Below the pieces are notes generated by a model. It did no database searches, had not been told where the DNA came from, and saw only the letters and a list, made by a program, of their open reading frames with translations. Below, piece by piece: positions 1 through 7,227 of a stretch of DNA of 32,200 bases. Positions within the stretch are counted from its first letter, which is position 1; the number at the start of each line of letters is the position of its first letter. This DNA comes from a bacterium (GTDB lineage Bacteria > Actinomycetota > Acidimicrobiia > Spongiisociales > ZC4RG35): contig JAHEJW010000005.1 of the NCBI GenBank assembly GCA_024638655.1, forward strand, positions 94,155 through 126,354, in the 5' to 3' direction. The translations under genes were made by a program, and so were the position numbers.

Positions 1-280
1 GATCAGGCCTGATAGCACCGATTTCGACCCGATAGACCTGCCCGGAATCGCGCCCCAGCAGCATGCTCACCAACGAGTCCAAGCTGTCGAACCCGGATCG
101 CTTTGCGTCGCTCTCGTCGAGATCCCCCAACTCGATCGCCCGGACGGACCGGATCTCCAGCACCCCAAGCGGGGTTCTCAGCCTGCCACCCGTCTTGACG
201 GTCGGTCTCTTCCAACGTCGAAATACGAGATCGATCTCGCCCGATTCGATTCTCTCGAGTATCTCGCGCCTGAGGAGCAC
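1..280 (-). CDS. ASCH/PUA-like domain protein (3' end outside window)
   Basis: The minus strand reads an open frame from a GTG at 280 to the window edge. It begins VLLRREILERIESGEIDLVF and continues through FRRWKRPTVKTGG and LGVLEIRSVRAI. This pattern (short helix, FRRWKRPT, a Gly-rich turn, then a strand pair) fits small ASCH-domain proteins, which belong to the PUA-like fold and are thought to bind RNA or nucleotides. About 93 residues are visible and the C terminus is missing. The GTG lies 6 bp after the DUF1643 stop codon and in the same frame, so the two genes are probably translationally coupled. The GTG start rests on this coupling; I see no strong Shine-Dalgarno sequence. The fold assignment is from sequence pattern only, and no specific substrate can be named. 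Confidence 0.62.
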   Translation of the reverse strand, partial: MLLRREILERIESGEIDLVFRRWKRPTVKTGGRLRTPLGVLEIRSVRAIELGDLDESDAKRSGFDSLDSLVSMLLGRDSGQVYRVEIGAIRPD

Positions 281-286
281 CGTCGT

Positions 287-811
287 TCAGGTCCAGCGCA
301 CGGCCAGGGCGTCTGCGGGCAGGTAAAGCGGATGACGCGGCTGGTTCTGATCGGTGAACCCGAGACTGATCATCGAGAGCCCGAGATCGGCGAGCAATGC
401 CACCACCTCCCCGCACCGAGGCTGTCCGGTGGAGGGATTCCTGAGGCTTCCTCCATTCCCCCAGGCGGTCACGAAGTCGTCGGCCTCACGGGCCACATCC
501 CGGATCCACCGGTCGTTGTCCGCACCGACGGGATCAGCCACAGATGCCAGTTCCCTGGGTGAACGCGATCTCCAAGCAAAGAGATTCACGACCTGCGCCG
601 AGCCGTAACCCCAAGCCCGGGAGAATCCGACCACCCTGTCGATGGTTCGATCCGAAACTGATGCGTCGGCCGTTGATGGATTGAGCATGCACCAGCCGAC
701 GATCGGACGGTCACATGTCCATTCTCGGGTGAGTAGGTACCGGTAGGAACACCCTTCATCAAGGACGGCGCTGCCACGGCCGTGCCTGTCAGTCGCCGCT
801 GGGGCTCTCAC
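287..811 (-). CDS. DUF1643 domain-containing protein
   Basis: The protein is about 174 residues with the DUF1643 core: an SYRYLLTREW opening, MLNPSTADASVSDRTIDRV, a GYGSAQVVNLFAWRSRSP stretch, and later FVTAWGNGG and YLPADAL. The biochemical role of DUF1643 is not established; it is common in small operons and in mobile contexts. I chose the GTG at 811 because it puts the core about 20 residues from the N terminus, as in relatives, and leaves about 60 bp for a Ku promoter. An in-frame ATG at 871 is possible, but it abuts the Ku ATG at 872 in a shared CATATG, leaving no intergenic space. The stop is followed by ACG ACG and then the GTG of the ASCH gene. Confidence 0.8.
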   Translation of the reverse strand: MRAPAATDRHGRGSAVLDEGCSYRYLLTREWTCDRPIVGWCMLNPSTADASVSDRTIDRVVGFSRAWGYGSAQVVNLFAWRSRSPRELASVADPVGADNDRWIRDVAREADDFVTAWGNGGSLRNPSTGQPRCGEVVALLADLGLSMISLGFTDQNQPRHPLYLPADALAVRWT

Positions 812-871
812 CCGACCGAAGCTACCCGACCCTCCCACTTTGTTGTCACTCGCGAAACGTAGACTTGTCAT

Positions 872-1660
872 ATGCCACGAGCCATCTGGAAAGGTGCCAT
901 CAACTTCGGGCTGGTGACCATCCCGGTAGGGATGTACACGGCTACCGATAACAAGACACCCAAGTTCAAGCAACTCCGCAAGGACGACCACTCCCCCATC
1001 CGCTACAAGCGGGTGGCAGAGGCCGACGGCGAAGAAGTGCAGTGGGACGACATCGTCAAGGGCTACGAGTTCGAGAAGGACCGTTATGTGGTGTTCACCG
1101 ACGAGGAGCTTGCAGCCGCCCACGCCGAAGGTGACAAGCTGGTCGACGTCGTTCAGTTCGTCGACGAAGAAGAGATCGACCCGGTCATGTATCAGAAGTC
1201 CTATTACCTCGCCCCGGAGAAGACCGGGATCAAGGCGTACAAGATCCTCAAGGAAGCGCTAGAAGAGAAGGGTCGGGTGGGGATCGCCAAGGTGTCCATA
1301 CGAGAGAAGCAGCAGCTGGCGACGCTGCGGGTCAAAGACGATGTGATCGTCATGGAGACCATGTTCTGGCCAGACGAGATCAGGACTGCCGAATTCGACG
1401 AGCTCGAGTCGAATGTCGAGATCCGTCCAGAGGAGGTCGAGATGGCAGCGACGATCATCGACAACCTCACCCGACCTTTCGAAGGCGAGGACTTCGTCGA
1501 CAGGACCCGGGAGGCTGTCGAAGAGCTGGCAGCGAAGAAGATCGCTGGGGAAGAGATCGTGGCACCGCAGTCCCCGGAGCCGACCAAGGTTGTCGATCTT
1601 CTCGACGCCCTCAAGGCTTCTGTGGAGGCGACCAAGGAGAAGCAGGCGAAAGCCGGCTGA
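872..1660 (+). CDS. ku: Non-homologous end joining protein Ku
   Basis: This 262-residue protein is a typical bacterial Ku. It opens MPRAIWKGAINFGLVTIPV, the hallmark N terminus, and contains the conserved YYLAPEK and LATLRVKDDVIVMETMFWPDE segments of the beta-barrel ring, then a helical, Lys-rich C terminus (VDLLDALKASVEATKEK). Bacterial Ku homodimers thread onto double-strand ends and recruit a dedicated ATP-dependent ligase. The likely partner ligase is the convergent next gene, whose stop codon touches this one. ATG at 872 is the only sensible start, although no good ribosome-binding site precedes it and the diverging DUF1643 gene begins very near. Family assignment is secure. Confidence 0.97.
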   Translation: MPRAIWKGAINFGLVTIPVGMYTATDNKTPKFKQLRKDDHSPIRYKRVAEADGEEVQWDDIVKGYEFEKDRYVVFTDEELAAAHAEGDKLVDVVQFVDEEEIDPVMYQKSYYLAPEKTGIKAYKILKEALEEKGRVGIAKVSIREKQQLATLRVKDDVIVMETMFWPDEIRTAEFDELESNVEIRPEEVEMAATIIDNLTRPFEGEDFVDRTREAVEELAAKKIAGEEIVAPQSPEPTKVVDLLDALKASVEATKEKQAKAG

Positions 1661-2602
1661 TCAGCCCGGGCCCTCCTCCTCCCAGGTGACCGTCTCGGGA
1701 TCGGCGATCTCGATGCCCTTGTAGACGGGAGCCCGCAGATGGTCGTCGTGGGTCCATTCCTTGTACTCGACGTTGATGACGATGCCTGGCTCCACCCATC
1801 TCGGCGAACCGGGTGCGATCACGTCGTTGACGAAAGGGCTATCCGGTCGCTCCAGTTGCTTGATCGCCTCCCAAAAAGCGCCTAGCGAGGTCTCATCGAA
1901 CCCGGAGCCGACCGCCGCGATCCAGCGGAGGCCGGACGGCTCGTAGAGGCCGACGAGCAATGAGCCGAAGGTGCTCGCCCTGCCACCCTCGCCGGGCAAG
2001 TACCCGCCCACGACGGCCCTGACTCGCCGACGGACGCTCACCTTTCGCCAGTCGGCCGATCGGCGACCCGGCTGATAGGGGGAGCCGAGTCTCTTGGCGA
2101 CTATCCCCTCGATTCCGCGATCCTTCACCGCGTCGAAAAGCCCAATGCCATGAGTCGGCGTGGGCTCGGGCACCAGTATCTGGTCTCCGAGGTCGAGGTC
2201 GGCAAGGACCTGCCTGCGCCCCTCGTAGGACATCGATGTCAGATCTTCGCCGCGGAAGAGCACGTCGAACACGACCAGATTGACTGCAACCCGTGCTCCG
2301 GTGCCCCGTCCTCCGAAACCCGTCCGCCTCTGGAGGAGGGAGAACGAAGGATGCCCATCCTCACCGAAGGCAGTGATCTCAGCGTCGAGGACAACCCCGT
2401 CCGGGATCTCGAGACTCTTGAGCTCGGGGAAGGGGCCGGTGAGATCGAGCCCTCTCCGAGACCGCGCCCGCACCCGGCCCTCAACGGATCCGACTATTGC
2501 CCGGTAGCCGTCCCACTTGACCTCGAACCACCAGTTCTCGTCGTCGAAAGCCGACGGCCAACGGGTGGCCAGCATCGGCTCGTAGTCGGGGAGTCTGCTC
2601 AA
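1661..2602 (-). CDS. ATP-dependent DNA ligase, LigD/LigC-type (ligase domain only)
   Basis: The protein has 313 residues with nucleotidyltransferase motif I EVKWDGYRA (adenylated Lys about residue 29), motif III VVLDAEITAFGEDG, motif IV EGIVAKRLGSPYQPG, motif V WRKVSVRRR, and an OB-fold domain ending in KEWTHDDHLRAPVYKG (motif VI). These match the ligase domain of the LigD family. The primase-polymerase and 3'-phosphoesterase domains of full LigD are absent, so it resembles the stand-alone ligases (LigC or split LigD) of many actinobacteria. It seals nicks and joins ends, and its position tail-to-tail with Ku supports a role in NHEJ. The TTG start at 2602 overlaps the YqeY stop by 4 bp (TTGA), and an AGGGGG-like site lies just upstream. 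Confidence 0.93.
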   Translation of the reverse strand: MSRLPDYEPMLATRWPSAFDDENWWFEVKWDGYRAIVGSVEGRVRARSRRGLDLTGPFPELKSLEIPDGVVLDAEITAFGEDGHPSFSLLQRRTGFGGRGTGARVAVNLVVFDVLFRGEDLTSMSYEGRRQVLADLDLGDQILVPEPTPTHGIGLFDAVKDRGIEGIVAKRLGSPYQPGRRSADWRKVSVRRRVRAVVGGYLPGEGGRASTFGSLLVGLYEPSGLRWIAAVGSGFDETSLGAFWEAIKQLERPDSPFVNDVIAPGSPRWVEPGIVINVEYKEWTHDDHLRAPVYKGIEIADPETVTWEEEGPG

Positions 2603-3063
2603 CCCCCTTGGAGCTCTTCGCCCACGATCCGGCTCACCAGGGACCCGTCCAAATCCGCGCTCCGGCTCTTCATCAAAAACCCGGTCACCCTCCCGGCTGC
2701 CTTCTCGTCACCGGCGGCTCCCAGTTCGGCGATCGCCGCGATCACGAGCTCTCTGGTGTCGCCCTCATCGAGCTTCTTGGGGAGCCACCGGGACAGATAG
2801 TCGACCTCAAAGGCAAGTTTCTCGGCCATCGCCTGGCCCCGGTCACCCAGCTCCGCGTACTCGGCGCGCGATTTGTCCATCTTCTTCACGTAAGACGCGA
2901 TCACCTTCTGATAGAACGCATCGTCGACATCACCCTCGAAGTCAGCCTGGCTCTTGGACGTCGCCACTTCGGTTTGGATCTGACGGACGACGTCCCTTCG
3001 TCGGGCGTCTTTGGCTTTCATCGCATCTCTGAGCTCGGCAGCGAGCTCTTCCTGAATGGTCAC
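2599..3063 (-). CDS. GatB/YqeY domain-containing protein
   Basis: This 154-residue protein matches the YqeY family in length and pattern: IQEELAAELRDAMKAKDA at the N terminus, FYQKVIASYVKKMDKS in the middle, and SRWLPKKLDE and AAGRVTGFLMK towards the end. YqeY is related to the tail domain of GatB, the tRNA amidotransferase subunit that contacts tRNA, but its own role is not settled. It sits between the glycerophosphodiester phosphodiesterase and the ligase, overlapping each by 4 bp (GTGA at its start, TTGA at its end), so the three are almost certainly co-translated. The start is GTG. Confidence 0.93.
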   Translation of the reverse strand: MTIQEELAAELRDAMKAKDARRRDVVRQIQTEVATSKSQADFEGDVDDAFYQKVIASYVKKMDKSRAEYAELGDRGQAMAEKLAFEVDYLSRWLPKKLDEGDTRELVIAAIAELGAAGDEKAAGRVTGFLMKSRSADLDGSLVSRIVGEELQGG

Positions 3064-3761
3064 GTGTCACCTCGAACAATCGGAGCGATGGCCCCGGGGT
3101 CATCGGTAATGATGCCCGACACACCGGCCTCGACCAACTCCAACGCCACCTGGGCGTCGTTGACTGTCCAGGGATACACCTCGATGCCGGATTGCACGGC
3201 ACGTTCGACCCAGAGCCCGTGAACTAGGCCCGCGGCCGGAATGATCGCGGAATGCCCCGCTCGCATGCAATATTCGATCACCTCGTCGATGGAGTCGGGG
3301 AAATCGACTGCAAAACCGGTTCGAACATCGTCGAAATGCCGGCGAACCGCCTCAATGGTCGCCCGGTTGAACGAGGTGACGATGTCGATGCCCCTGGAAC
3401 GCTCTGCGGTCTCCAAGGCGAGTCGGTGATCCGGCTCGAAACCTGGCTCGTCGGGCCTGTTCTTCACCTCCAGTTGTGCTCCAAACCCAGGAATGGCCGG
3501 GAGAACCTCATCGAGCAGGGCGGGATGATGACCATCCCCCAGATCCAACTCGGCCAGCTCAGACCAGGGTGTCTCGTGGACCATCACCCCGAGCAGCGTC
3601 GGATCGTGAGACAGGACGAGTTTGCCGTCGGCTGAGCGACGAACGTCCATCTCAACCCCGTCGGCAACCGAGGACGCTGCGAGGAAGCCAGTCAGGGTGT
3701 TTTCCGGGTAGCGGCTGGGCCATCCCCGGTGCCCGACTACGTGAATATGTTTATGTTGCAA
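3060..3761 (-). CDS. Glycerophosphodiester phosphodiesterase family protein
   Basis: The 233-residue protein carries the GDPD catalytic features: VVGHRGWPSRYPENTL (His-Arg-Gly and the metal-binding Glu), GVEMDVRRSADGKLVLSHDP (metal-binding Glu-Asp and the second His), and LEVKN. The C terminus ends with the barrel pattern VYPWTVNDAQVALELVEAGV and GIITDDP. Such enzymes hydrolyse glycerophosphodiesters to glycerol 3-phosphate and an alcohol. No signal peptide is visible, so it is probably cytoplasmic. The only workable start is TTG at 3761, since an in-frame stop lies just upstream. It is first in an overlapping unit with YqeY and the ligase and diverges from whiB across 145 bp. Confidence 0.92.
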   Translation of the reverse strand: MQHKHIHVVGHRGWPSRYPENTLTGFLAASSVADGVEMDVRRSADGKLVLSHDPTLLGVMVHETPWSELAELDLGDGHHPALLDEVLPAIPGFGAQLEVKNRPDEPGFEPDHRLALETAERSRGIDIVTSFNRATIEAVRRHFDDVRTGFAVDFPDSIDEVIEYCMRAGHSAIIPAAGLVHGLWVERAVQSGIEVYPWTVNDAQVALELVEAGVSGIITDDPGAIAPIVRGDT

Positions 3762-3851
3762 GAGATTCGAGAAAACTGTTTACAAGGGCCGTTCGGGACA
3801 GTACCGTTCATTCCGGAATCCTCACTGCCCGGCTTTTTGCCTCGGGCGGCC

Positions 3852-3869
3852 TTGTGAAAAAGATCACAA
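3852..3869. promoter_or_regulatory. Candidate CRP/GlxR-type operator upstream of whiB
   Basis: TTGTGA (3852-3857), six bases, then TCACAA (3864-3869) form a perfect inverted repeat matching the TGTGA-N6-TCACA consensus of CRP-family regulators, including actinobacterial Cmr/GlxR. It lies 37 bp before the whiB start, in the divergent region shared with the phosphodiesterase gene. A weak sigma-A-like pair, TTTACA (3779-3784) and TACCGT (3802-3807) with a 17-bp spacer, lies upstream; if that is the promoter, the site is downstream of it and would repress. No CRP gene is in the window. Binding is inferred. Confidence 0.5.
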
Positions 3870-3878
3870 AGTAACAAC

Positions 3879-3908
3879 AGAAACCACGTAAGGAATTAGA
3901 AACCACGT
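3879..3908 (+). repeat. Two 11-bp direct repeats overlapping the whiB start
   Basis: AGAAACCACGT occurs at 3879-3889 and again at 3898-3908, 19 bp apart, and the second copy runs into the GTG start of whiB. An AAGGA ribosome-binding-like sequence lies between them. The spacing of about two helical turns would suit a tandem-binding regulator, or the repeats could be an RNA-level feature near the ribosome-binding site. No known factor can be assigned. Confidence 0.55.
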
Positions 3909-4188
3909 GCTCACACAAACACAAACAATCACAACCGATTGGCGAGATGTCGCCTCGTGTCGCGATTCCGCCCCATCGCTGTTCTTCCCGGTAGGGACAA
4001 CCGGCCCCGCGGTCGAGCAAATCGAAGCGGCCATCGCTATCTGCCAGACCTGCGTGGTCCAAGAAGACTGCCTGCAGTACGCCCTCGAGACCAACCAGGA
4101 GTCCGGTGTCTGGGGCGGCTATGCCGAGGAAGATCGACGTCGCCTCCGCAAGCGTTGGCTGGCCGAGCGTCGTCGGCGCTCAGCCTGA
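3907..4188 (+). CDS. WhiB family transcriptional regulator
   Basis: This 93-residue protein has the four Cys that ligate a 4Fe-4S cluster in Wbl proteins: Cys18 (SCRD), Cys46 and Cys49 (CQTC) and Cys55 (EDCL), followed by the GVWGG turn (about 67-71) and a basic tail (RRRLRKRWLAERRRRSA) for DNA contact. Wbl proteins are actinobacterial iron-sulfur regulators that usually act with the housekeeping sigma factor. Length and layout are closest to WhiB1/WhiB2-type proteins, but the exact paralogue cannot be fixed here. The start is GTG at 3907, just after an AAGGA sequence. A candidate CRP-type palindrome and an 11-bp direct repeat lie directly upstream. Confidence 0.96.
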   Translation: MLTQTQTITTDWRDVASCRDSAPSLFFPVGTTGPAVEQIEAAIAICQTCVVQEDCLQYALETNQESGVWGGYAEEDRRRLRKRWLAERRRRSA

Positions 4189-4209
4189 AACTCATCTCGT
4201 AGGCTGGGG

Positions 4210-4437
4210 TCAGACTGCGGGTGCGAATCCGACGGTCTTCGACTCTCCGGTGTCCTCGATCTCGACGAAAGCAACATTGCGCGCCGGTACACCGACGGAG
4301 CGGCCCCGCGAGTCGGTGAACCACCCGAGGCCGCCCTGTTCCACCGCCTTCTCGATCTCACTTTTGAACTCGGCTGGATCATCGATCTCGAGTTCGATCA
4401 GCTTGTCTGTGTTCAGGATCCCGAGACGGACCTTCAT
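4210..4437 (-). CDS. DUF3107 domain-containing protein
   Basis: This 75-residue protein reads MKVRLGILNTDKLIELEIDD, then a short helix (FKSEIEKAVEQG) and an ending VPARNVAFVEIED. This is the DUF3107 family, a small, widely conserved actinobacterial protein of unknown function. The ATG at 4437 is chosen over longer in-frame starts because AAAGGAGA lies 8-9 bp upstream and the family begins at this Met-Lys-Val. It converges with whiB and diverges from the LysM gene. Confidence 0.92.
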   Translation of the reverse strand: MKVRLGILNTDKLIELEIDDPAEFKSEIEKAVEQGGLGWFTDSRGRSVGVPARNVAFVEIEDTGESKTVGFAPAV

Positions 4438-4511
4438 GCAGAGTCTCCTTTGGACGACCAGCGCATCGTAACCCCCTTCCAACCCGACGCTCAGATCCAT
4501 ACAGTCGATCC

Positions 4512-4880
4512 ATGGGTGTCGGGGCTCGATTGTTGGCCGGACTTGGCCTGACGGCTGTCGCCTCGGCCCTGGCAATTCTCAGCGCCGGGATGGCGACCGC
4601 CGAGGGATCGAACGTTTCCGTGCGCTTGCCCGTTCAGGGCTTCGATGACCAACTGGCAGTGATGACGGTCACCGTCAGCAAGGGGGATCATCTCTGGAAG
4701 ATCGCACGGCAGCATTTGGAGACCGTCACCGGCGAGGAGCAGTCGAGTTTCCAGATCGCCCGATACTGGCGAGGCGTCATCGAGTTCAACATCGGACACT
4801 TGCGTTCGGGAGATCCCGACCTGATCTACCCGGGGGAGGTCGTTGTCTTACCGGATGGTCCGATCAGCGGGAGGCCGTGA
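4512..4880 (+). CDS. LysM-like peptidoglycan-binding protein, membrane-anchored or secreted
   Basis: The 122-residue protein starts with a short hydrophobic segment (residues 6-30, LLAGLGLTAVASALAILSAG) that is a signal peptide or anchor. A LysM-like domain follows: VTVSKGDHLWKIARQHL, then WRGVIEFNIGHL, then DLIYPGEVVVLP. Between the two helices lies an extra segment of about 15 residues (ETVTGEEQSSFQIAR), longer than in a minimal LysM. LysM domains bind N-acetylglucosamine-containing glycans, so it probably acts in the cell wall. Its last 17 bp overlap the convergent sugar dehydrogenase gene. It has no catalytic domain and its partner is unknown. Confidence 0.85.
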   Translation: MGVGARLLAGLGLTAVASALAILSAGMATAEGSNVSVRLPVQGFDDQLAVMTVTVSKGDHLWKIARQHLETVTGEEQSSFQIARYWRGVIEFNIGHLRSGDPDLIYPGEVVVLPDGPISGRP

Positions 4881-6207
4881 ACTTGTAGATCTGACCCCCG
4901 TGGGTCACCAGGTAGAGCTCGCCGTGCCCGTCGAGGCCATAGGTATTGGGTTGACCGAAAGGCCCGCCCAGCTCCTCGGTCCAGTCCTTCTCCTCGATCG
5001 CCTGACCGTCCACGTACTTGAAAGATCGGATCCATTGGTTGACCCAGTCGCTGTAGAAATAGGTCCCGTGCAACTCGGGGATCTCGTCACCCCGGTAGAC
5101 GAACCCACCGGTCACTGAGAGACCCTCCTCGTGTGTGTAGGTGATCGCTGGCGACGTGTATAGGGAGAGGTCACAGTCCTGAACATGGAAGCAACGGGTG
5201 CCTTCGACATCCGACCATCCGAAGTTGTGCCCACCTTCCGAGAGGGGGACGACGTTGATCTCCTCCTGGTCGGCGTGGCCGACATCGGCGATGTACACCA
5301 TCCCGTCGACTGAGTCGATAGCGAAGCGCCACGGGTTCCGCAGGCCAAACGCCCAAACCTCGGCGGCTCCTCCCCCGTTGACGAACGGGTTGTCGGGCGG
5401 GATCGAGTATGGATCACCGCTGTCCACATCGACCCGCAGGACGGCCCCGAAGATCGTATTGGGATCCTGCCCCTGTGCTCGGGAATCCGCCCCGTCCCCC
5501 ACCGACACCCAGAGATATCCGTCGGGGCCGAAGTGGATGTTCCCCCCGTAGTGACGAATGTCGGTTGCGTCCGGCGGCTGATCCCGCTCGATGATGACCT
5601 TCTCCGAGTCAGGGTTTGCTCTTGAGGGATCCGAAACCGAGACGGCGAACTCGGAGAGCTGGCGTCGACCCTGCTTATCGGTGTAGTAGACGAAGAACCT
5701 GCCGTTGTTCGCATAGTCCGGGTGGAACGTCAGGCCGAGGAGACCCTGCTCGATCCCGCCCGCCAGGACCCGGTCCGTGATGTCGAGGAATGCGGGATCG
5801 AGCATCTCCCGGTTCTCGTCCAGGATCCTTATGACCCCGACTCTCTGGGCGACGAAGAGGCGATCGTCTCCGGCCGGCGCGCTCAGGACGGTTGGCTGTC
5901 GGAATCCGTCAAAAACCAGCTCGAGCTCGATCGACTGCAGAGGGGGCAGGCTGGAGGCCGGAGATCCCGCAGTGGTGCTCGAAGTGGCCGTCCCGTCACC
6001 TGATGTGGTGGTGGGTGACTCCTCGCCGGGTGTGGTCGTTGTGCTTCCGGCCGCGACATCCGGCGTCGTGTCTTCCGGCCCGCCTTCGTCTGAGGCAAGA
6101 CCGCGGAGGAAGATGAAACCAAGGATGAGGAGGACAAACATCCCGATTACGAGGGCCCGGGCGCGGCTCTCTGCCGGGGCGGGGGTCTGACGGTGGCGGG
6201 CACTCAC
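4864..6207 (-). CDS. PQQ-dependent sugar dehydrogenase (GSDH family), membrane-anchored
   Basis: The 447-residue protein has one N-terminal membrane segment (about residues 18-36), a Thr/Ser/Pro-rich stalk (about 45-90), and a beta-propeller of the glucose/sorbosone dehydrogenase family. Family marks include FVAQRVGVIRILD, EQGLLGLTFHPDY, the HYGGNIHFGPDGYLWVSVGD segment with His219 at the catalytic position of soluble glucose dehydrogenase, FGLRNPWRF and DVGHADQEEIN. Such enzymes oxidise aldose sugars outside the membrane with PQQ, but many relatives have unknown substrates and uncertain PQQ use. The start is GTG at 6207. No PQQ synthesis genes are in the window. Confidence 0.9.
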   Translation of the reverse strand: MSARHRQTPAPAESRARALVIGMFVLLILGFIFLRGLASDEGGPEDTTPDVAAGSTTTTPGEESPTTTSGDGTATSSTTAGSPASSLPPLQSIELELVFDGFRQPTVLSAPAGDDRLFVAQRVGVIRILDENREMLDPAFLDITDRVLAGGIEQGLLGLTFHPDYANNGRFFVYYTDKQGRRQLSEFAVSVSDPSRANPDSEKVIIERDQPPDATDIRHYGGNIHFGPDGYLWVSVGDGADSRAQGQDPNTIFGAVLRVDVDSGDPYSIPPDNPFVNGGGAAEVWAFGLRNPWRFAIDSVDGMVYIADVGHADQEEINVVPLSEGGHNFGWSDVEGTRCFHVQDCDLSLYTSPAITYTHEEGLSVTGGFVYRGDEIPELHGTYFYSDWVNQWIRSFKYVDGQAIEEKDWTEELGGPFGQPNTYGLDGHGELYLVTHGGQIYKFTASR

Positions 6208-6254
6208 TGAGCGACGAGTGTAGGAATCGCCCGCTCTAAATCAGCGAACTGTCC

Positions 6255-7226
6255 TCAGGCGTTCTCGCCGAGGAAGATCTCCGACACCGACGAGTCCATG
6301 AAGATGGCCTGGAGGGTCTCGGCGAGGATCGGGGCAATGGAGAGGACCCTGACGTTGTCCAGCTTCTGAATGTCCTCCGAGACCGGGAGGGTGTTTGTCA
6401 CGATCACCTCGTCGATCGGGGTGTTCTTGATTCGATCTAGGGCAGGGTCGGAGAAGATGCCGTGGGTGGCGGCGATTCGAACGCTCTTCGCTCCGTACTC
6501 GCGAACCATCTCGGCTGCGTTGCACACCGTGCCGGCCGTATCGATCATGTCGTCGATGATCACCACGTGACGGTCGGTCACTTTGCCGGCCATGGAAAGG
6601 GCCGTCGACTCGTTGTGCTCGGTCGGCTCGCGTCTCTTGTAGATGAAAGCCACAGAAGCGTCCAGATGGCGGGCATAACGCTCCGCCCTCTTCACGCCGC
6701 CCGCGTCGGGAGAGAGCACCGTGGTCTTGCCTTCGATCTTGTCGGCCAGATACTCGGTGATGATGGGAAGGGCGGTCAGGGAATCGAATGGCTCGCGAAT
6801 GAACCCCTGGAGCTGGCCCGTGTGCAGGTCGACCGAGACCAGTCGATCGGCCCCCGCTCGCATCAGCAAGTCGGCGAGCAGTCTTGCGGTGATCGGCTCG
6901 CGCGGCAGCACCTTCTTGTCCTGACGGGAGTAGCCGAAGAAGGGCATAACCGCGGTGATGCTCCTCGCCGACGCCCGCTTCAAGGCGTCGATGGTGACCA
7001 GCTGCTCCATGATGTTGTCGTTGATCGGGTGGCTGTGACTCTGCATCACAAAGCAGTCAGCGCCGCGAACACTCTCATTTGGTCGGACGTAGATCTCGCC
7101 ATTGGCGAATTTGGATCGGTGCAGCTTCCCGAGCTGGATGCCGAGCACCTCGGCCACCTCATCGGCCAAGGGCTGGTTCGCCCCTCCGGTGAACACCATC
7201 ATTCGGTTGCGGGAGACGATGTCCAA
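6255..7226 (-). CDS. prs: Ribose-phosphate pyrophosphokinase (PRPP synthase)
   Basis: The 323-residue protein makes PRPP from ribose 5-phosphate and ATP for nucleotide, His and Trp synthesis. It shows the family signatures FANGEIYVRPNESVRG, MQSHSHPINDNIMEQL, MPFFGYSRQDKK (flexible-loop and ATP region), LVSVDLHTGQLQGF, LSPDAGGVKRAE and the PRPP-binding loop VVIIDDMIDTAGT. The TTG start at 7226 lies 1 bp after the glmU stop, with GGAGG from the glmU end as its ribosome-binding site; in-frame ATGs 7 and 8 codons downstream are weaker candidates. The glmU-prs order is conserved in many Gram-positive bacteria. Confidence 0.98.
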   Translation of the reverse strand: MDIVSRNRMMVFTGGANQPLADEVAEVLGIQLGKLHRSKFANGEIYVRPNESVRGADCFVMQSHSHPINDNIMEQLVTIDALKRASARSITAVMPFFGYSRQDKKVLPREPITARLLADLLMRAGADRLVSVDLHTGQLQGFIREPFDSLTALPIITEYLADKIEGKTTVLSPDAGGVKRAERYARHLDASVAFIYKRREPTEHNESTALSMAGKVTDRHVVIIDDMIDTAGTVCNAAEMVREYGAKSVRIAATHGIFSDPALDRIKNTPIDEVIVTNTLPVSEDIQKLDNVRVLSIAPILAETLQAIFMDSSVSEIFLGENA

Positions 7227-7227
7227 G

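Noticed and set aside
3-416. Minus-strand Arg-rich frame
   Set aside because: Its frame conflicts with the DUF1643 and ASCH reading frames, which show recognisable domain patterns.
2150-2800. Plus-strand open frame of 216 codons
   Set aside because: It is antisense to the DNA ligase and YqeY genes and has no domain.
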